Assembly (NCBI RefSeq): GCF_029867415.1
Contig: NC_081183.1
Location: 31,459,806-31,523,805 of the forward strand
Source: Vicia villosa
Lineage: Eukaryota; Streptophyta; Magnoliopsida; Fabales; Fabaceae
Direction of reading: 5' to 3'
Length of the DNA: 64,000 nucleotides
A program made the position numbers and the translations under genes. The notes below the pieces were generated by a model, which worked only from the letters and a program-made list of their open reading frames with translations, did no database searches and was not told the origin of the DNA. Shown in pieces: positions 12,209-22,734 of the stretch. How positions within the stretch are numbered: the stretch's first letter is position 1; every line of letters starts with the position of its first letter.

Positions 12209-13215
12209 TGAAGGATAGAAAAACACTTAGAAAGGAGGGGGTTTGAATAAGTGCTTTTCTAGGAACAGATGCTTAGACATAAGCTAAGACTTTCTTAGAG
12301 TATCCTGACCACCACGTGATCACTCTAATTACAACTGCTTAGACACAAGCTAAGACTTCCTATAGTATCCTGATCAACACTTGATCACTCTAGTTACTTA
12401 CAAATTAATGTAATCAATTCTAAGAGTATTACAATTGCTTCTTAAAAGCGATAATCACAAACTGTGATATTTCTCTTACAGATTTAAGCTTAGACTCACT
12501 AAAGTATTACAACAGTAATGTAGTGAGGTTGAAGATGAAGTTTCTGAGCTTTGAGTTGAATAGCGTTTCAGCAAGTTTTTCAGAATAAGTTCGTTCAGGA
12601 TTCGTAACCTTGCTTCTCATCAGAACTTCATATATATAGGCGTTTGAGAAGATGACCGTTGAGAGCATTTAATGCTTTGCGTATTCCGTACAGCATTGCA
12701 TTTAATGTTTCACTGTTTTGTCAACTACCTCGAGCCTTGCTTTTGCTGTGACTACTGACATTGCCTTTAATAGCTTCTAACGTTCCTTTTGTCAGTCAGC
12801 GTAGCCTGCCATCTAGTACTTGATTCTGATTTGTTCTTTGTAAATACTACGTTGAAAATCATCAGAGTACAAACAGCTTGGTGCAGAGCATCTTCTGATC
12901 TTGATATGCTTCTGAGCGTGATTCCATGACTTCAGTGCTTTTGCTTCTGAACTCAAGTTCTTCTGATGCTTCTAAAAGACCATGTTCTGATTCTGCTTGA
13001 CCATCTTCTGATGTCTTGTCAGACCATGTGCTGAAGTTGCATACTGAACCTTCTGAGTCAAAGCTTCTTAGCGCTGATTTGTGCATACTCTTTATATATA
13101 TTTCCTGAAAAGGAAATTGCATAGGATTAGAGTACCACATTATCTAGAGCAAAATTCATATACATTGTTATCATCAAAACTTAGATTATTGATCAGAACA
13201 ATTCTTGTTCTAACA
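12209..13215 (-). repeat. Copia A 5' LTR (internal deletion)
   Basis: The LTR is 1007 bp. It has the same ends as the 3' LTR but lacks about 209 bp corresponding to 3925-4139, at the U5 side (plus strand gtgcttttctaggaacag). The TATA-like tatatatagg at 12631-12640 remains. The deletion includes the region read first by RT, so either it arose after insertion or the two LTRs were not made from one intact template. Confidence 0.9.
12631..12640 (-). promoter_or_regulatory. Copia A 5' LTR TATA-like box
   Basis: Minus strand cctatatata; the same position in copia B and C LTRs also carries a TATA-type motif, so it is the likely core promoter of the element. Confidence 0.5.
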
Positions 13216-13438
13216 CAAAGTACATTTGTATGAAGAAAAACTTTGTACTTTAAGTTTAAAGTGTGTAGATTTTACTCATAGATTCTGGACTCTGAGTATG
13301 CAAGTTGTGGACTCTAGATAAGTGGAGTTCTGGATTCTAAACAAAGCAACTTTGGACTCTGGGAAATCAAAACGCAATGTGAACCGTTGAAGAAAGAAGT
13401 GTTTACAGCAAAAAATATTCTTCTACAAAGCATCCATT
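13216..13438 (+). repeat. Element D 3' LTR, fragment 2 of 4
   Basis: This 223-bp piece starts with the second copy of CAAAG and ends with CCATT, the copia B target. It contains repeats of the attctggactctg/gtggactctag type. It is the continuation of 3847-3884 and of 50219-51055. Confidence 0.7.
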
Positions 13439-14565
13439 TGTTAGAACAAGATTTGTTCTGATCAATATTCTTAGTTTTGATGATAACAATGTATATGAAT
13501 TTTGCTTGAGATAATGTGGTACTCTAATCCTATGCAATTTCCATTTCAGGAAACATATAAAGAGTATGCACAAAATCAGCACTGACTCAAAAGGTTCAAG
13601 TATGCAACATCAGAACATGCTCTCGCAAGACATTTGAAGATGGTCAAGCAGAATCAGAACATGGTCTATTGAAGCATCAGAAGAACTTGAGATCAGAAGC
13701 AGAAGCACTGGAGTTCTCATGGTATCACGCTAGAAGCACTTCAAGGTCAGAAGACAAGAAGATGCTCTGCACCAAGCTGTTTGACTCTGATTATATTCAA
13801 ACGTTGTTTATAGAAACATCAGATCAGAAGCAAGTACAAGATGGTAGGCTACGCTGACTGACAAAAGGAACGTTAGAAGCTATTAAAGGCAACGTCAGTT
13901 AAAGCAGGAAAAGCAAGGCTCGAGGTAGTTGACAAAAGAGTGAAACATTAAATGCAATGCTGTACGGATCACGCAACGCATTAAATGCTCCCAACGGTCA
14001 TCTTCTCAAATGCCTATAAATAGAAGTTCTGATGAGAAGTTGAATACAACACTTTGCGCAAACATACAGAAACGCTGTCAAATTCTAAAAACTCTCAAAC
14101 TTCATCTTCAACCTCACTTCATTACTGTTGTAATATCTTAGTGAGATTAAGCTTAAACTTTAAGAGAAATATCACAGTTGTGATTATAGCTTTTTAAGAA
14201 GCATTGTAACACTTAAGAATTTGTTTACATTCATTTGTAAAGAACTAGAGGAGATCAAGTTGTGATCGGATTCTCTAGAAAGTCTTAGAGGGTATCTAAG
14301 CATTGTGTTCCTAGAGTGCCCAGGTTGTGATCAGAATACTCTAGAAGACTTAGAGGTTATCTAAGTGGAAAACCATTGTAATCTTGTGTGATTAGTGGAT
14401 TAAATCCTCAGGAGAGGTAAATCACTCCAAGGGGGTGGACTGGAGTAGTTTAGTTAACAACGAACCAGGATAAAAATCATTGTGCAAATTGTTTTTATCT
14501 TAAGAGTTTTAAAGCTACACTTATTCAAACCCCCCCCCCCTTTCTAAGTGTTTTTCTATCCTTCA
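13439..14565 (+). repeat. Copia B 5' LTR
   Basis: The LTR is 1127 bp, TGTTAGAACAAG...CTATCCTTCA. It has a TATA box at 14014-14023 and a poly-C tract at about 14530-14540. It shares its sequence, inverted, with the LTRs of A and C. Confidence 0.9.
14014..14023 (+). promoter_or_regulatory. Copia B TATA box
   Basis: ctataaatag, a strong plant TATA consensus, repeated in the 3' LTR at 49661-49670. It predicts transcription starting about 30 bp downstream. Confidence 0.6.
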
Positions 14566-14567
14566 AT

Positions 14568-14579
14568 TGGCATCAGAGC
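14568..14579 (+). other. Copia B primer binding site
   Basis: TGGCATCAGAGC lies two bases after the LTR end, complementary in type to the 3' end of initiator Met-tRNA. Confidence 0.88.
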
Positions 14580-14647
14580 GCCGGTTCTAGGTGCAAGCAC
14601 TTAACCGTGTTAGAAAAGATTCAGGAAGAGAAAAACACAAAAATTAG

Positions 14648-15048
14648 ATGGCTGGTGAAGATCCAACACCTACATCTACATCTGGCTCTGCTGAGCAACA
14701 TAATGGAAATGGTAACAATGGTTATACTAGACCACCAGTATTCGATGGTGAAAACTTTGAATATTGGAAAGATAAACTTGAAAGTTACATTCTTGGTCTG
14801 GATGGTGACCTATGGGATCTTTTGGTGGATGGTTACAAACATCCAGTGAAAGCTAAAGGAGTAAAGCTAACAAAACAAGAAATGAGTGATGATCAAAAGA
14901 AAGAATTCAAAAAGCATCACAAGTGTAGGACTGTTTTGCTGAATGCTATCTCTCATGCTGAATATGAGAAGATATCTAACAGGGAAACTGCCTATGACAT
15001 ATATGAATCATTGAAAATGACTCATGAGGGAAATGCCCAAGTCAAGGA
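14648..15048 (+). pseudogene. gag: Copia B gag, 5' part, cut by Ogre
   Basis: The N-terminal about 134 codons of gag: MAGEDPTPTSTSGSAEQ, then PPVFDGENFEYWKDKLESY and CRTVLLNAISHAEYEKIS. Translation starts at ATG 14648, 68 bp after the PBS, matching A and C. It breaks off after AAGGA (15044-15048), the target duplicated by the Ogre insertion; coding continues at 41757. The region after the break in frame is Ogre LTR and encodes nothing related. Confidence 0.92.
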
Positions 15049-16853
15049 TGTCATACCCCAAATTTGTCCTACCCTTTAACTTCTAACTGGTTTAGGCTTT
15101 GCATTTATGTACATACATCACTTAGGTCATAATCCATATCCATGCATTCATATCATTGGTACTATTCAAAGGACGAGCAAGGAAAAGCTTTCCTGGCAGA
15201 GGGTTTCCTACCAAATGTGTGGATCTGAGGTGTAGTCATGTGGCTCTATGTTCATTGAAGACTTCTTGGATTGGGGTGTCTCTCTGCTTCAAATCAGGGC
15301 ATTGATTAGAGGGTACAAGCTTGCAAACCGCCTGGTTCTTTAAATCAGGGTTTCTTTGACCAAAGTCAACCAGTTGACTTTCTGGTCAACAGTTAATCAG
15401 GAATGGTTTCTATGTGTGAAAAAGCTTCTCATACTGACTATGTGGATGTGTTTGTCTGACTGGATTTGACTGGAAGAGATTTAATCGGGAATTTCATCAA
15501 TAGTCGGAAAAATCAGAACAGTTGACTTTTGGGTCAAATTCAGAAGAATTATTCAAATATTGACTCATGGTGGAAAGTCGGTCAAAGAAAGTCGAAGAAA
15601 TATCAAGAAATGATCAAAGTTACTATTTTTAGATGGTGGGTAAGTTGGGAATTTCCATAAATAGCAACTTTTATACTTAGAGATTTTTGAGAAAAGTTTG
15701 GGAATGGTCGACTAGCTGACTTCATCTCCATATTACACATGTGAAATGGCAAAATTTTGAAACAAGTTCAACATCAAAGTTGCTAACCTCATGGAGGTGA
15801 ACAACTTTGTAGTTGGATATGTTTTCAAGTGAAGCTTGGTTGGAAAGATAAAAGAATCATAAGTTGGAAGAATCAAATTGTTTCAGGTCATATTGCTGGG
15901 CATAATGCTGGTCATACGTAAACATTTAATCAAGCACGTGGCGTGCTAATTTCAAATGCGTTTTCCAGGAGTTAGAAGCATTCCATTGGTCCAATATTTG
16001 TATGGATCTCATCACCCCTATGTTGTCTACTCATTGGTCTGAGCATCACGGATTTTAGTTGAGATATGAGGAGATTACAAAGCCTCCAAGTGTTTCCCTC
16101 GCAAGTTCATGTGTTGGCAAGAAAAGAAGTCACATCTCCTAGGCACGCACAAGCAATTTATCGAGCATGTGGTGTGCCGTTTTCAAATCATTTTGCTAGG
16201 TGCTGCGAATACCTCCAGGATCATAATGAAGCATCATACTATTCCATCCCATACTCTCTATCTACTGACCAAATAATCACGGAAATTGGGCTTGGGATGA
16301 TTTAGTTTCAAGTCATTAAAGCGATGCCCTGGGAAACTTACGTCCAAAGAGGCATCAAGCCAAAACTCTAGTCTGCCAGTCATGCCTTTTGCCAAACACT
16401 TCAAAAATATCAAACACTTTCAGTCGCACACTTGAGAGAGTCATGAGGGCAGCAAGTTGAAGTCGTTAAGGTGGGATTCCCGACTCACTTATGTTGCAGC
16501 ATAGATCCAGTCTTGGCTAGTCGCTTTCGAAGCCTATCCTCGCATGATTACGAGTCTTATCTCGAGAAAGATTCAATACCAACTAAGTTTAACTCCACGT
16601 ACTCTTTGATCTTTATTGCAATGTTTCATCATGAAGAGGCATGCCTACAAATATGTTACTCCACAAGGCATGGCATGCATACAAATATGTCACTCCAATG
16701 AGCCAAACACAATACCGCATGCACAGAAGGATAAAGGAGAATTACTACAAACTACAAAGAGCTAAACTAGTTGTGCATTGAGTCTGGGAGAAATCAGCTG
16801 CTACACAACCTCATACTACCACCATGCAACCCCACCATAAGCCATGAGCATAC

Positions 16854-16864
16854 TCTATATAAAC
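16854..16864 (+). promoter_or_regulatory. Ogre LTR TATA box
   Basis: tctatataaac is followed by a C/A-rich and then CT-rich leader (16900-17000), as in plant promoters and 5' untranslated regions. It is repeated at 38904-38914 in the 3' LTR. Transcription would start near 16885, giving an RNA leader of about 2.8 kb within the LTR. Confidence 0.55.
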
Positions 16865-17340
16865 TCACAACCCCTCACAAATCAACACACGCTTCACTTT
16901 TCATTTTCTCCACTTTCAATTTCTATTCTCTCTCTCACCACACTCTTTCATCACTCTCTTCTCCTTCCCCCTCACTCTCTCCCCTTCCATCACCGTAACA
17001 AACTCCAACAACTAACTCCGGCAACCGTAACCGCTTTGTAACCACCACCGCCAAACACCATTCCTTCTTTCTTTTCCCACCGTCAGCCTTCACCGACATC
17101 AATCTCCATCGCTGCCACCATCCACGCTACAAGATTCCCCATCATTTTCAGTTGGAGAGTGTTGACCTCCTCGCCTGAAAGCATCATCACCATCACTGCA
17201 AGTTACGGATCTCCAGCCAAACCGAGTTTATTTCTCGGTTAAAGATTCACGCCGAAGGATCTAGCTCACGCATACTCGTCGTCATCATCGGAAGCTCGGA
17301 CTCATAGGATTTCTCGTCTTCACTAAATCAAGGATCATTC

Positions 17341-17348
17341 AGGTAAAC
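17341..17348 (+). promoter_or_regulatory. Candidate leader splice donor in the Ogre LTR
   Basis: CAG/GTAAAC fits the plant 5' splice consensus and lies about 450 bp after the predicted start site. Acceptor-like sites occur just before ORF1 (20471) and before gag (22626). Splicing here is a hypothesis only. Confidence 0.35.
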
Positions 17349-18766
17349 CTCTGAAACCTCTTAGCATCGTAGCCAAATGCCATAAGGTCATCTGCATCTG
17401 AAAAAATTGTGGTTCAACATACTGATTTGGAATCTCTGCTCCATGAGCTTGCTTTCGTTTCTTCATGAAGTGTTGATTATTGAAACGATTTATGAATGGA
17501 TGTGAAGTTCTGCGTGTCGTAATGATTCGATTGTTGTAAGTAGCCTTGTTTTATGGAGTTTATTTGTTGGTTGGGATCTTGGAAACGCGTTCGGTTTGCA
17601 TGCTAGAATAGGAATTAGAAAAAGATAACGCCGGATCGGGAATATGCGCCAGAATCTGAGCCGGATGGCGGTAACACTTTGGCTTTCTGGGCGCGAGTGG
17701 TGGTGGTCGACGGCGGTAGTCGCCGGGGAAGACGACCGGAGCCCTAGCTCCGGCGTCTGTCTTTGTTTCCACGGCTGTGACTCAGCCTTGTATACGTGGC
17801 GCGTTTTGATTGCTTCCTTTCCCCATTTTATTTGAATCCTGGCATTTTCTATATGATTAGATAGTGTGTTGCTACGCCCTGATTGGTCCAATATTCCATT
17901 TTGTCTTATTTCACTTAAAATCCACTTGACCGATTGGTGAATGTGTGAACCCTCTTGTCACGTTACATATAATAAAAACCATATGATAAGAAATAATGCA
18001 TGCTGTATAATAATAGTGAAATGTTTGCTGAGTAAAGAAGGAAATGTGATAATGCAATTGGGCCGTAGACTACTTGGGCTTTTCCTTTCTTCTGAATCAC
18101 ACTCCTTCGTTGCTAATGCACCACCATGTAATGGACAGGGCCTGAACACTCTTACTATCCCCACCCCCTTGAATTAGGCCCAGATTGTTGTTAACACAAT
18201 TTTAGTCCATTAGGAAGCTGCTGATACCCCCCTGCGGTTTAGGCTTTAGTTTTATTTTAATCTTTGTCTTCTTTTAATTTTTAGCTCATAATTCTTTTTT
18301 AACTCAAATAAAAAACCTATAAAAATTTGTTTTAGATATTTTAGGGTGTGTAAGTAATTGTCACGATTTTTGTTATATTTTTGTTTAGTTGTTTTAGTAT
18401 GTTTTAACAAACCTTTTTCTTTGCAATATGGTTTGAATTTTCTTTTGTTTTAATACTTCCTTGTAAATAATCTTGTTAGTAGATTTAGGAATTAATTTTA
18501 GTACTGATTGATGTACGTGTGATCGTGAATACCATTTACTTGTCATAGTTCTCAAACTTTATTTGTCATATATTGATTTCCTTTACCTATTTCATGTATA
18601 GTTTTTTGTTGTTAATAAATTGTATAGTTTTTTTTCATTTTAAATCCCTTATATTAGACAACTTAGATTAGATTTAGAAATAGTTCCCTTCCTTCATTCT
18701 TTTTCTTTTCAACTTTTAAAATACTTAATAAATATCGATGAAGATCATACCGTTACTATATTCCAT

Positions 18767-19051
18767 AGTAGGAAGGAAATGATTGGGGTGTAGGCCCCGA
18801 TGTACGTTCTTTCCTACTTAACGGAGAAGAAATGATTGAGGTGTGAAGCCTCGGTGTATCCCTTAACCGTTATTTAGAGAAACGATTGTGGTGTAGGCCT
18901 CGATGTGCATTCTCTAAATATTCATAAAAAACTCTTTTGTATCTCCTTTACTTAGCGGAGAAGAAATGATTGAGGTGTGAAACCTCGATGTATTTCTTAA
19001 CCGTTATTTAGAGAAACGATTGTGGCGTAGGCCTCGATGTGCTTTCTCTAA
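18767..19051 (+). repeat. Five hairpin repeats in the Ogre 5' LTR
   Basis: Units at about 18767-18818, 18828-18863, 18872-18917, 18961-18998 and 19006-19051 share a core of the type aaatgattgaggtgtgaagcctcgatgt. Most fold on themselves, with different outer stems that stay complementary (agtaggaa/ttcctact, tttagagaa/ttctctaaa, aagaaat/atttctt). They lie in the transcribed leader. A copy is at 40817-41101. Confidence 0.75.
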
Positions 19052-19708
19052 ATATGCAAAACAAAACTCTTTTTGGTATGATCTAAGTCACAAATTAATT
19101 TCCCTTAAAAAAACACCAACCAAAAACACTTCAAAAAACCTAATAAATGTTCAGACTTAAAACAAAAGTGAGGAAGTGATGCGAGACCTTGTAGTGGGTT
19201 CTCGTCATCATGGAATTACCCTTAAAAGATACAAACCAATCTCTTTTTCTCCTTTCTAAGGGCAAGTTATCTCCGCTCCATTGCATCCTAGGCTGTCCCC
19301 TTGTGCAAGAGCGTGAGCGTTAACGCCGCCCAACTAAAAAACACAAAAACAAACAGAAAATCTTTAGCCGAGCTACGGTAACTCTGATTCCTGAAAAGGA
19401 TACGTAGGCAGCGGGGTAGGGCCCGTGCGAGTATAATTCTTTATTTTCCCTACATTTTGCATTCATTCGCATTTAGACATAGACATAGTACACACCCTTT
19501 AGATAGCAACAAACATAGGTGGATACCATCGAGTACGATGGGCGTGAGGGGTGCTAATACCTTCCCCTCGCGTAACCGACTCCCGTACCTTGATTCTCTG
19601 GTCGCAAGACCCTGTTCCTTCCTTTGTTAGGTTTTCTGATATTCCTTTCCCTTATGGGATAAATATATTGGTGGCGACTCTGTTCATTTTTCGCGAGCGT
19701 GCGACAGC

Positions 19709-19726
19709 TGGCGACTCTGCTGGGGA
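19709..19726 (+). other. Ogre primer binding site
   Basis: TGGCGACTCTGCTGGGGA begins two bases after the LTR end. Ogre elements are known to use an Arg-tRNA primer and this has that form. An 11-base copy (TGGCGACTCTG) also lies inside the LTR end at 19672-19682. Confidence 0.75.
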
Positions 19727-20501
19727 TGTTGCTAGACCTGTTGCTGGTCCATCCTTAGCGAGTCGATCCTAGCCTGCGTTTGTTTGTTTATTTACTGGGT
19801 GTTTATTTGTTTTTATGTCTATACCTTGTATATATGTTTGCATGTTTACTTTTCTGCCTGCATATCATGTTTATTTCTGTTTGCACATCATGCATATGGA
19901 TTATATTCTGTGTTCCTTGGGGTCTTCTGTTCTGTTTTGCAGGTTGGGTGGGATTGTTCTATGAGGTAAAAGGCCCAATACCCAGGCCATGAGTGATACC
20001 TTAGGAACTAGGAATAGAGTGGCCATGACGGACAGAAGACGTATGTCTGATTGATCCGATCATGTATCCACGGGCAGAGCTTGGTTGAAAGAGGCAATAT
20101 CGTATGATTACGCCTACTTTCAATCCTCTGTTGGCTTTTTTGACCTACCTTGACCTAGACTACACCCGTGAGTGGGGAGGGATATACATGACAGGTACCG
20201 TTAGTGACCGTTCTGTTCTGCTGATGACTTGTGTTCTCATGGTTTCATTGTGCCTATGCCGGACCTTTGATCCTGCAACGTCCGATCTTATCCAGAGGCA
20301 ACACACTTCTCCTATGTGGGGAAACTTCCATTGCATCATTTACATCATGGCATATTTACCTTCCAAAAAAAAAAAGAGAAAAGAAAAGAAAGAAAAGATG
20401 TAGTAAAAAAAAAAAGAAAAAAAGAAAAGAAGAAAAATAGTATTATTTCTCATATGCATGCCATTTTTCAGGGTATCCGAGGTTATTACTTTTCATCCAG
20501 G
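19727..20501 (+). other. Ogre leader between PBS and ORF1
   Basis: No gene is seen. It contains acceptor-like sites ttttgcag (ending 19942) and catttttcag (ending 20471), and an A/G-rich tract (20366-20437) that is low-complexity. The second acceptor lies 30 bp before the ORF1 ATG. Frames opening upstream of the ATG run through the A-rich tract and look non-coding. Confidence 0.6.
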
Positions 20502-22358
20502 ATGGCTAACAACGTGACCGCTACCAGAGAAGCTACAAGGCGTACTCACACTTACAGTTTCCATCGCGAAGGCTTGGTTCAGTTGGGGCAATTGGGTGGA
20601 TTGATCACTGGTCATAATAAAACTGTGTTCACTGAGAATTATGGAAACATCTTGACCCTTTTGGACTCACACGTCGACGAATGGGGTTTATCTACTCTTC
20701 TCCAGTTCTATGATCCTGACTTGCGTTGTTTCACCTTCTCAGGCTATCAGTTGGCTCCCACTCTCGAGGAGTACTCTCACTTTCTCAATATCAAGATTCA
20801 ACACAAGGTTCCTTTCGTGTGTGTCCCAGAGAAACCTGATTTGAACAACATTGCCAATGCTCTTTATTTGAGCATAGAAGACGTTCTTGGGAATTGGAAG
20901 AAGAATGGTAACACTCATGGTTTCTATATGAGTTTCTTGGTTGAGAAGGCCCAAGAGTTGGCCAACAAAAAGATGTGGGAGGCCTTCAACGCCCTTCTGG
21001 CCGTTTTGATTTATGGGATCGTGATGTTCCCTAACATTCACAAGTTCGTTGATCTGGCTGCTATATGTCTTTTTGTGGAGAAGAATCCGGTCCCTACTTT
21101 GCTAGCCGATACGTACTATTCTGTTCACTCTCGATATGGGAAAGGAGGAGCCATAAGAAATTGTTTGCCGTTGTTATACACCTGGTTTAAGTCCCACCTA
21201 CCTACAAGTGGTCCTTTCATTACTTCTACTCAGAAATGGCCTCAAAGGATCATGGGGCTTACCGGAAATGACATTGTCTGGTGTCCTACTAGGATGGACG
21301 TAGAGAAGGTTATAACTAGTTGTGGTGCTTTTGACAATGTTCCCCTCATAGGAACAAAAGGTGTTATCAATTATAATCCTAAGCTAGCGCTGCGTCAATT
21401 GGGTTTTGCACTTGAAAACAAGCCTTTGGACAAAGAGATATTTGAATCCGTTTGCTTTGAGAAGGGAACCGATCTAAAAGGTTTAGAAAAAGTGGTGAGT
21501 GCCTGGAATGACATCCATACGAGTGATCAGATTTCTCTAGGTGAAAAAAATGCCGTTGCCAAACAAGCCTACACGGATTGGGTTGAAAATAGAGTTAAAG
21601 ATCGCCTGTTGCCTTTCCCGAAGGTTAACCCATTGTACGAGCAACCACCTAAGATTCCAATTGCCACTGTACCTGCTGAGAATCGTATCCAGGTAGATAT
21701 GGAATGCACCCAATTGCACGAAAAGAAGTCAGATGCGCAACCGAAACATTGTCTTGTGGACCAGAAAAAGGTTGAGTTGACACACGAAGCCAAAATGCTG
21801 AAGGGAGGATCTTCCAGAGTTCAAAAGAGGGCTAGAACGGAAAAAGGTGATAGAGATACTACTGTTATTGTCGAGGATCACCAGAAGATCCTAAAAAGGG
21901 CCATGAAAGAGGCAGAGGAGAGACTCAAGCGAGAGTACCGAGAAGACTTGAAAGCTTATAAGCTCAAGATAGAAAGGGATGCTAGAGTTGAAGTAAAGAA
22001 TCTGAAAAAGAAACTGGAAGAAGAGACCACTAAAAGAATGGCAATTGAGACTCAACTGAAAGGAAGTCACCTCCGTAATACTCGACTAACAGAAGAAAAC
22101 GCCAAGCTCAGAGATCGAATGATGGGTATGGAGGACGTGTCTGAGAAGGATTATCTCCCAGAATGCAAAGGATGTGACGAACTCAGGGAGTGCTGCAAGA
22201 AGCTAGATGGGCATTTGTTTCGCAAAGATGAGGTGATTCAAAGCCTTCTTAAAGGAAGAGATCGAGAAGCAACCAAGAAACTGTTTGATGAAACTAAGAA
22301 GTGGAGCGACGAGCACTTCAGACAAGGAGGACCTCTGTTTTATATTCAGATGGATTGA
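20502..22358 (+). CDS. Ogre ORF1 protein (function unknown)
   Basis: 618 aa from ATG 20502 (MANNVTATREATRR). An earlier in-frame ATG at 20316 would add 62 lysine-rich residues from a simple A/G tract and is unlikely. Residues about 15-330 form a globular domain with FTENYGNILTLLDSHVDEWG, LLQFYDPDLRCFTFSGYQLAP and LEEYSHFL, which I recognise as the plant domain common in legume retroelements (DUF7745-like, perhaps distantly related to the plant mobile domain). Residues about 440-610 are Lys/Glu/Arg-rich and probably coiled coil. ORF1 upstream of gag is a defining Ogre feature; its role is unknown. It is fully open. It precedes gag by 376 bp in the same orientation. Confidence 0.88.
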   Translation: MANNVTATREATRRTHTYSFHREGLVQLGQLGGLITGHNKTVFTENYGNILTLLDSHVDEWGLSTLLQFYDPDLRCFTFSGYQLAPTLEEYSHFLNIKIQHKVPFVCVPEKPDLNNIANALYLSIEDVLGNWKKNGNTHGFYMSFLVEKAQELANKKMWEAFNALLAVLIYGIVMFPNIHKFVDLAAICLFVEKNPVPTLLADTYYSVHSRYGKGGAIRNCLPLLYTWFKSHLPTSGPFITSTQKWPQRIMGLTGNDIVWCPTRMDVEKVITSCGAFDNVPLIGTKGVINYNPKLALRQLGFALENKPLDKEIFESVCFEKGTDLKGLEKVVSAWNDIHTSDQISLGEKNAVAKQAYTDWVENRVKDRLLPFPKVNPLYEQPPKIPIATVPAENRIQVDMECTQLHEKKSDAQPKHCLVDQKKVELTHEAKMLKGGSSRVQKRARTEKGDRDTTVIVEDHQKILKRAMKEAEERLKREYREDLKAYKLKIERDARVEVKNLKKKLEEETTKRMAIETQLKGSHLRNTRLTEENAKLRDRMMGMEDVSEKDYLPECKGCDELRECCKKLDGHLFRKDEVIQSLLKGRDREATKKLFDETKKWSDEHFRQGGPLFYIQMD

Positions 22359-22734
22359 TGTTTGAGTCTGTATGTTTCGACCACCACCAGACTTGTTGGA
22401 TGGGGTCTTTTATTTCCCTTGCTGAACTATCTTGTCAATGTATGGCTTGCCCAAGTTTAAAATTCTTGTTATGAATAAAAAGAACTAGTTTCTCTTGACA
22501 CTTATCTTTTGTCACATTGTTAGCTATTCTGGATCAATATTAAATCTTGGATACTCTGAAAATGGCACATCACGTCATACGCACACATGCACTCATACAT
22601 TCACATTATCACATTGCATTTTTCAGGTTATTGTACAAGAAACTAATTGGGGTCCCTTTCAGCAACAGATTTCTTTTCCGACGACGAAGCTGACTTTCTT
22701 ACATCCTTACCGTACCCGGAGCAACGAGAGACTC
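22359..22734 (+). other. Ogre spacer between ORF1 and gag
   Basis: A non-coding spacer with aataaaaag near 22476, a CA-rich part (cacacatgcactcatac) and a strong acceptor-like cattgcatttttcag ending at 22626. The gag frame is open upstream to 22495, but the first ATG with family-like sequence is 22735. The acceptor could make a spliced gag message. Confidence 0.5.

Larger units (their letters stand above)
3885..13215 (-). mobile_element. Copia element A (SIRE/Maximus type), nested in D LTR
   Basis: This is a 9331-bp Ty1/copia LTR retrotransposon on the minus strand, flanked by the exact 5-bp duplication CAAAG (3880-3884 and 13216-13220). The LTR edges on the plus strand read TGAAGG...TAACA. 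The internal order in element sense is PBS, gag, protease-integrase-RT-RNase H (copia order, integrase before RT), a short accessory ORF remnant and a long 3' untranslated region with polypurine tracts. The lineage call rests on the gag start (MAGE..., FDGENFEYWKDKLESY), the SIRE-like PPT with AGGGGGAGAT and the space after pol. Lesions in gag and pol make it inactive by itself. Confidence 0.92.
15049..19706 (+). repeat. Ogre 5' LTR
   Basis: The LTR is 4658 bp, TGTCATACCCC...GCGTGCGACA. It includes a TATA box (16854-16864), a CT-rich leader, a splice-donor-like CAG/GTAAAC (17343) and five hairpin repeats (18767-19051). It equals 37099-41756 at an offset of 22,050 with one difference seen. Small frames inside (for example 17490-17891 minus) occur in both LTRs and have no coding support. 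Confidence 0.96.

Noticed and set aside
17490..17891. 133-codon minus frame in the Ogre LTR (and its twin at 39540-39941)
   Set aside because: Present in both LTRs only because the LTRs are near identical; no family features, and it lies in the long non-coding leader.
20316..20501. Upstream ATG extension of Ogre ORF1
   Set aside because: It would encode lysine-rich sequence from a simple A/G tract and spans an acceptor-like site; the ATG at 20502 starts the family-like protein.
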